In this document: positions 62,701 to 64,000 of the stretch, piece by piece | How positions within the stretch are numbered: the stretch's first letter is position 1 | Layout of the letters: every line of letters starts with the position of its first letter | Origin: Amblyomma americanum | Lineage: Eukaryota > Arthropoda > Arachnida > Ixodida > Ixodidae | Assembly (NCBI RefSeq): GCF_052857255.1 | Contig: NW_027526713.1 | Location: 52,724 to 116,723, forward strand | DNA length: 64,000 bases | Direction: 5' to 3' | The notes under the pieces: generated by a model | Seen by the model: only the letters and a program-made list of their open reading frames with translations | Database searches by the model: none | Told to the model about the DNA's origin: nothing | Program-made: the position numbers and the translations under genes

Positions 62701-62736
62701 TGTTTTAGACCTAAACGAGCTAGATCTGAACACATC

Positions 62737-63503
62737 CACGGCGCTAGCGCCATTGCCGCTCTTCAACAGGATCTAACCACTATCTCAGCGTGGTGTGACA
62801 AATGGCACATGCCTCTTAATCTAAATAAATGCCACTCCATATCATTCTCTCGCAAAAACACAGTTATTGATAGCACTTACAACATAAAATCGGTCGCCGT
62901 CACGAGAACATCATCTTATAAATACCTAGAAGTACACATCACATCATCGCTGTCATGGACAACACACATTCAGACCATCTGTTCCAAAGCATCACGCACA
63001 CTTGGTTTTCTCCGGCGCAATCTAAAATCTGCATCACCTGAAGTAAAAAAGTTGGCATACATAACATTCGTACGTCCTAAATTGGAGTACGCGTCATCTG
63101 TCTGGCATCCATCACAATCGTATCTCATCTCAGACCTTGAAGCCATTCAAATCGCGCCGCCCGTTTTATTACTTCGCAGTACTCAAGAAATACCAGCGTA
63201 ACATTACTAAAACGATCCCTCGGCCTTCAAACACTAGCAACTCGCCGTGTTATTTCCCGTCTATGCCTCTTTCACTCTTTCTTTTATCGCTCACCAAGAC
63301 ATTTGTTGCTGCAGCCACCCCCACGTACTTCATCCCGCCTAAACCACAGTAACCCAATCGCACGCATTAAAACCCGCACCTCCGCAATGAGCAGTTCATT
63401 TTTTCCCGACGCCATAGTGCTCTGGAATGGCCTTCCCGACAACGTAATAACATGCTCCGATCGCCGCCTTTTCCGCGAGAAACTGGCTAATCACTTCTCA
63501 TAA
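62737..63503 (+). pseudogene. Frameshifted LINE reverse transcriptase fragment
   Basis: The C-terminal RT fragment is the same as at 47648-48415, but one A is missing from the run at 63149-63151 inside the codons for the LEAIQ/NRAARFI segment. The frame that begins at the junction therefore leaves the RT sequence after LEAIQ and stops at 63199-63201. The C-terminal part, with LWNGLPDNVI and RLFREKLANHF, continues in another frame to the stop at 63501-63503. Since the fragment was already 5'-truncated, the frameshift has no functional consequence. It may be a real mutation or a homopolymer sequencing error. Confidence 0.88.
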
Positions 63504-63711
63504 ACATATTCATACTGCGACACCGAAGTGCCAATTGTTCCTTGTTTTCTTTTTGTATGTTTATTTCTTGCTTTTAGTTTGTATATTATTGTACACTTTT
63601 TTGGTACCCCGTGTATTTTTCCCCCTTTCTTTCTTTTATGTTCTCTGCTACTACCCTCCAACCTGTATGTACGCCCCCCCTTATGTAATGCCTTCGGGCC
63701 TTTAAGGGACA

Positions 63712-63717
63712 AATAAA
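63712..63717 (+). promoter_or_regulatory. Polyadenylation signal of LINE copy 2
   Basis: An AATAAA hexamer occupies the position equivalent to 48624-48629, just before the GAAAT repeats of the second LINE copy. Confidence 0.55.
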
Positions 63718-63739
63718 TGAAATGAAATGAAATGAAATG

Positions 63740-64000
63740 TGATACGCGTCAAAACTTTTTCTCATAACTGCTCGAAAAGCTTGTATTCGTGCGTATTACA
63801 ACGAAACAAGCTGTTTTAGACCAAAACGAGCTAGATCTGAACACATCGGTTTTACAAGTGTATGTGATACGCGTCAAAACTTTTTCTCTTACAACTGCGC
63901 GAAAAGCATGTATTCGTGCTTAATACAACGAAACAAGCTGTTTTAGACCAAAACGAGCTAGATCTGAACACATCGGTTTTACAAGTGTATGTGATACGCG
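63740..64000. repeat. Satellite array, 129-bp monomer family (right edge)
   Basis: About two monomers (B3, then a type A with CTCTTACAAC and GACCAAAACG) follow the second LINE copy and match 48652-48912 base for base as far as the window goes. The array evidently continues beyond the window. Confidence 0.95.

Larger units (their letters stand above)
48652..62736. repeat. Satellite array, 129-bp monomer family (middle segment)
   Basis: The array resumes with the same monomer family and orientation. It begins with B3- and A-type monomers with contracted AAGTGTATGTG boundaries and CTCTTACAAC variants, as in the 5.17-kb units. Organisation is less regular than at 32-47 kb. There is a re-used piece of the 5.17-kb unit (50.78-52.67 kb), a return of variants typical of the 12-32 kb domain from ~53.5 kb onward (GAGCCAGATC, GTGGTACGCG, 95-bp monomers, AAGCACGTATTCGTGTTT), and a 1,112-bp tandem duplication. 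Small private deletions occur at 49,636 (GAACACCGG) and 52,784 (GAACACGTTTTAC). No gene is present. The longest minus-strand open frame of the window (398 codons, 59567-60763) is here and is repetitive satellite translation. Confidence 0.96.
62737..63739 (+). mobile_element. 5'-truncated LINE fragment, copy 2 (carried by duplication)
   Basis: Sequence, truncation point, 3' UTR, tail length and satellite junctions are the same as in the copy at 47648-48651 apart from one deleted A. Because independent insertions would not share both junctions and ~555 bp of flanking satellite variants, this copy arose by duplication of satellite DNA that already contained the insert. Confidence 0.9.
62182..64000. 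repeat. LINE-bearing segmental duplication, copy 2 (runs off the window)
   Basis: This is a near-identical repeat of 47093-48912. The only difference I found is one A fewer in the A run at 63149-63151. Satellite flanks on both sides of the LINE match, including the shortened GTATTCGTGAGTTG monomer and the junction GAACACATCCACGG. The duplication is still in register when the window ends. Confidence 0.92.

Noticed and set aside
63137..63352. 71-codon plus-strand frame inside LINE copy 2
   Set aside because: It is an out-of-frame reading of the RT sequence exposed by the one-base deletion, not a separate gene.
62737..63739. Second LINE copy as an independent target-specific insertion into the satellite
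   Set aside because: Identical truncation, junctions and flanking satellite variants are explained by duplication of one insertion.
1..64000. tRNA, rRNA or other structured RNA genes within the monomer
   Set aside because: I see no pol III A/B box pair, cloverleaf or rRNA-like segment in the monomer or in the LINE sequence.

Overview
The window is almost entirely one tandem satellite array. About 61,990 of 64,000 bases (~97%) are head-to-tail copies of a single monomer family whose basic length is 129 bp. By length division this is roughly 490 monomers, all in one orientation. The only other sequence is two copies of the same 5'-truncated non-LTR retrotransposon (LINE) fragment at 47648-48651 and 62737-63739. 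I see no host gene, rRNA, tRNA, CRISPR array or prokaryotic signal. The organism is a eukaryote. The LINE tail (C-terminal reverse transcriptase with WNGLPDN and RLFREKL-type motifs, an AATAAA signal and a GAAAT pentamer tail) resembles CR1/L2/Jockey-type elements as I know them from arthropods, ticks in particular. The tick assignment is an inference from memory.

Monomers: each carries the landmarks GATACGCGTC, CAACGAAA, GAGCTAGATCTGAAC and CATCGGTTTTAC. Two main types are seen. Type A has GCGCGAAAAGCATG and GACCTAAACG. Type B has GCTCGAAAAGCTT and usually GACCAAAACG. Type B splits by indels into B1 (129 bp), B2 (121 bp) and B3 (127 bp). Type A has derived short forms of 118 bp (11-bp deletion) and 95 bp (34-bp deletion). 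These short forms are good markers for higher-order structure.

Layout: (1) 1 to ~12.3 kb is a heterogeneous domain with its own private variants and a few re-used modules. (2) ~12.3-14.5 kb is a block that reappears at ~30.4-32.55 kb. (3) 14.15-22.38 kb is a 4,115-bp unit duplicated in tandem with no difference at the private variants I compared. (4) 18.4-32.3 kb is a higher-order repeat of about 3.14-3.27 kb, lengthening to 4.41 kb in the last interval. (5) 32.5-47.2 kb holds three units of a higher-order repeat of 4.93 to 5.17 kb, the last partial. (6) The LINE fragment follows at 47.65-48.65 kb. (7) 48.65-62.74 kb is rearranged satellite, including a further copy of part of the 5.17-kb unit and a 1,112-bp tandem duplication. 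(8) From 62.18 kb to the window end is a near-identical repeat of 47.09-48.91 kb that includes the LINE, offset 15,088-15,089 bp.

The 129-bp monomer is exactly 43 codons, and one minus-strand frame of the consensus has no stop. This produces long repetitive open frames (up to 398 codons) that I read as a by-product of the repeat length, not as genes. The biological content is the evolution of the array: nested unequal exchange, monomer-level hybrids, and an inserted retrotransposon carried along by amplification. A centromeric or heterochromatic location is plausible but not shown by the sequence.
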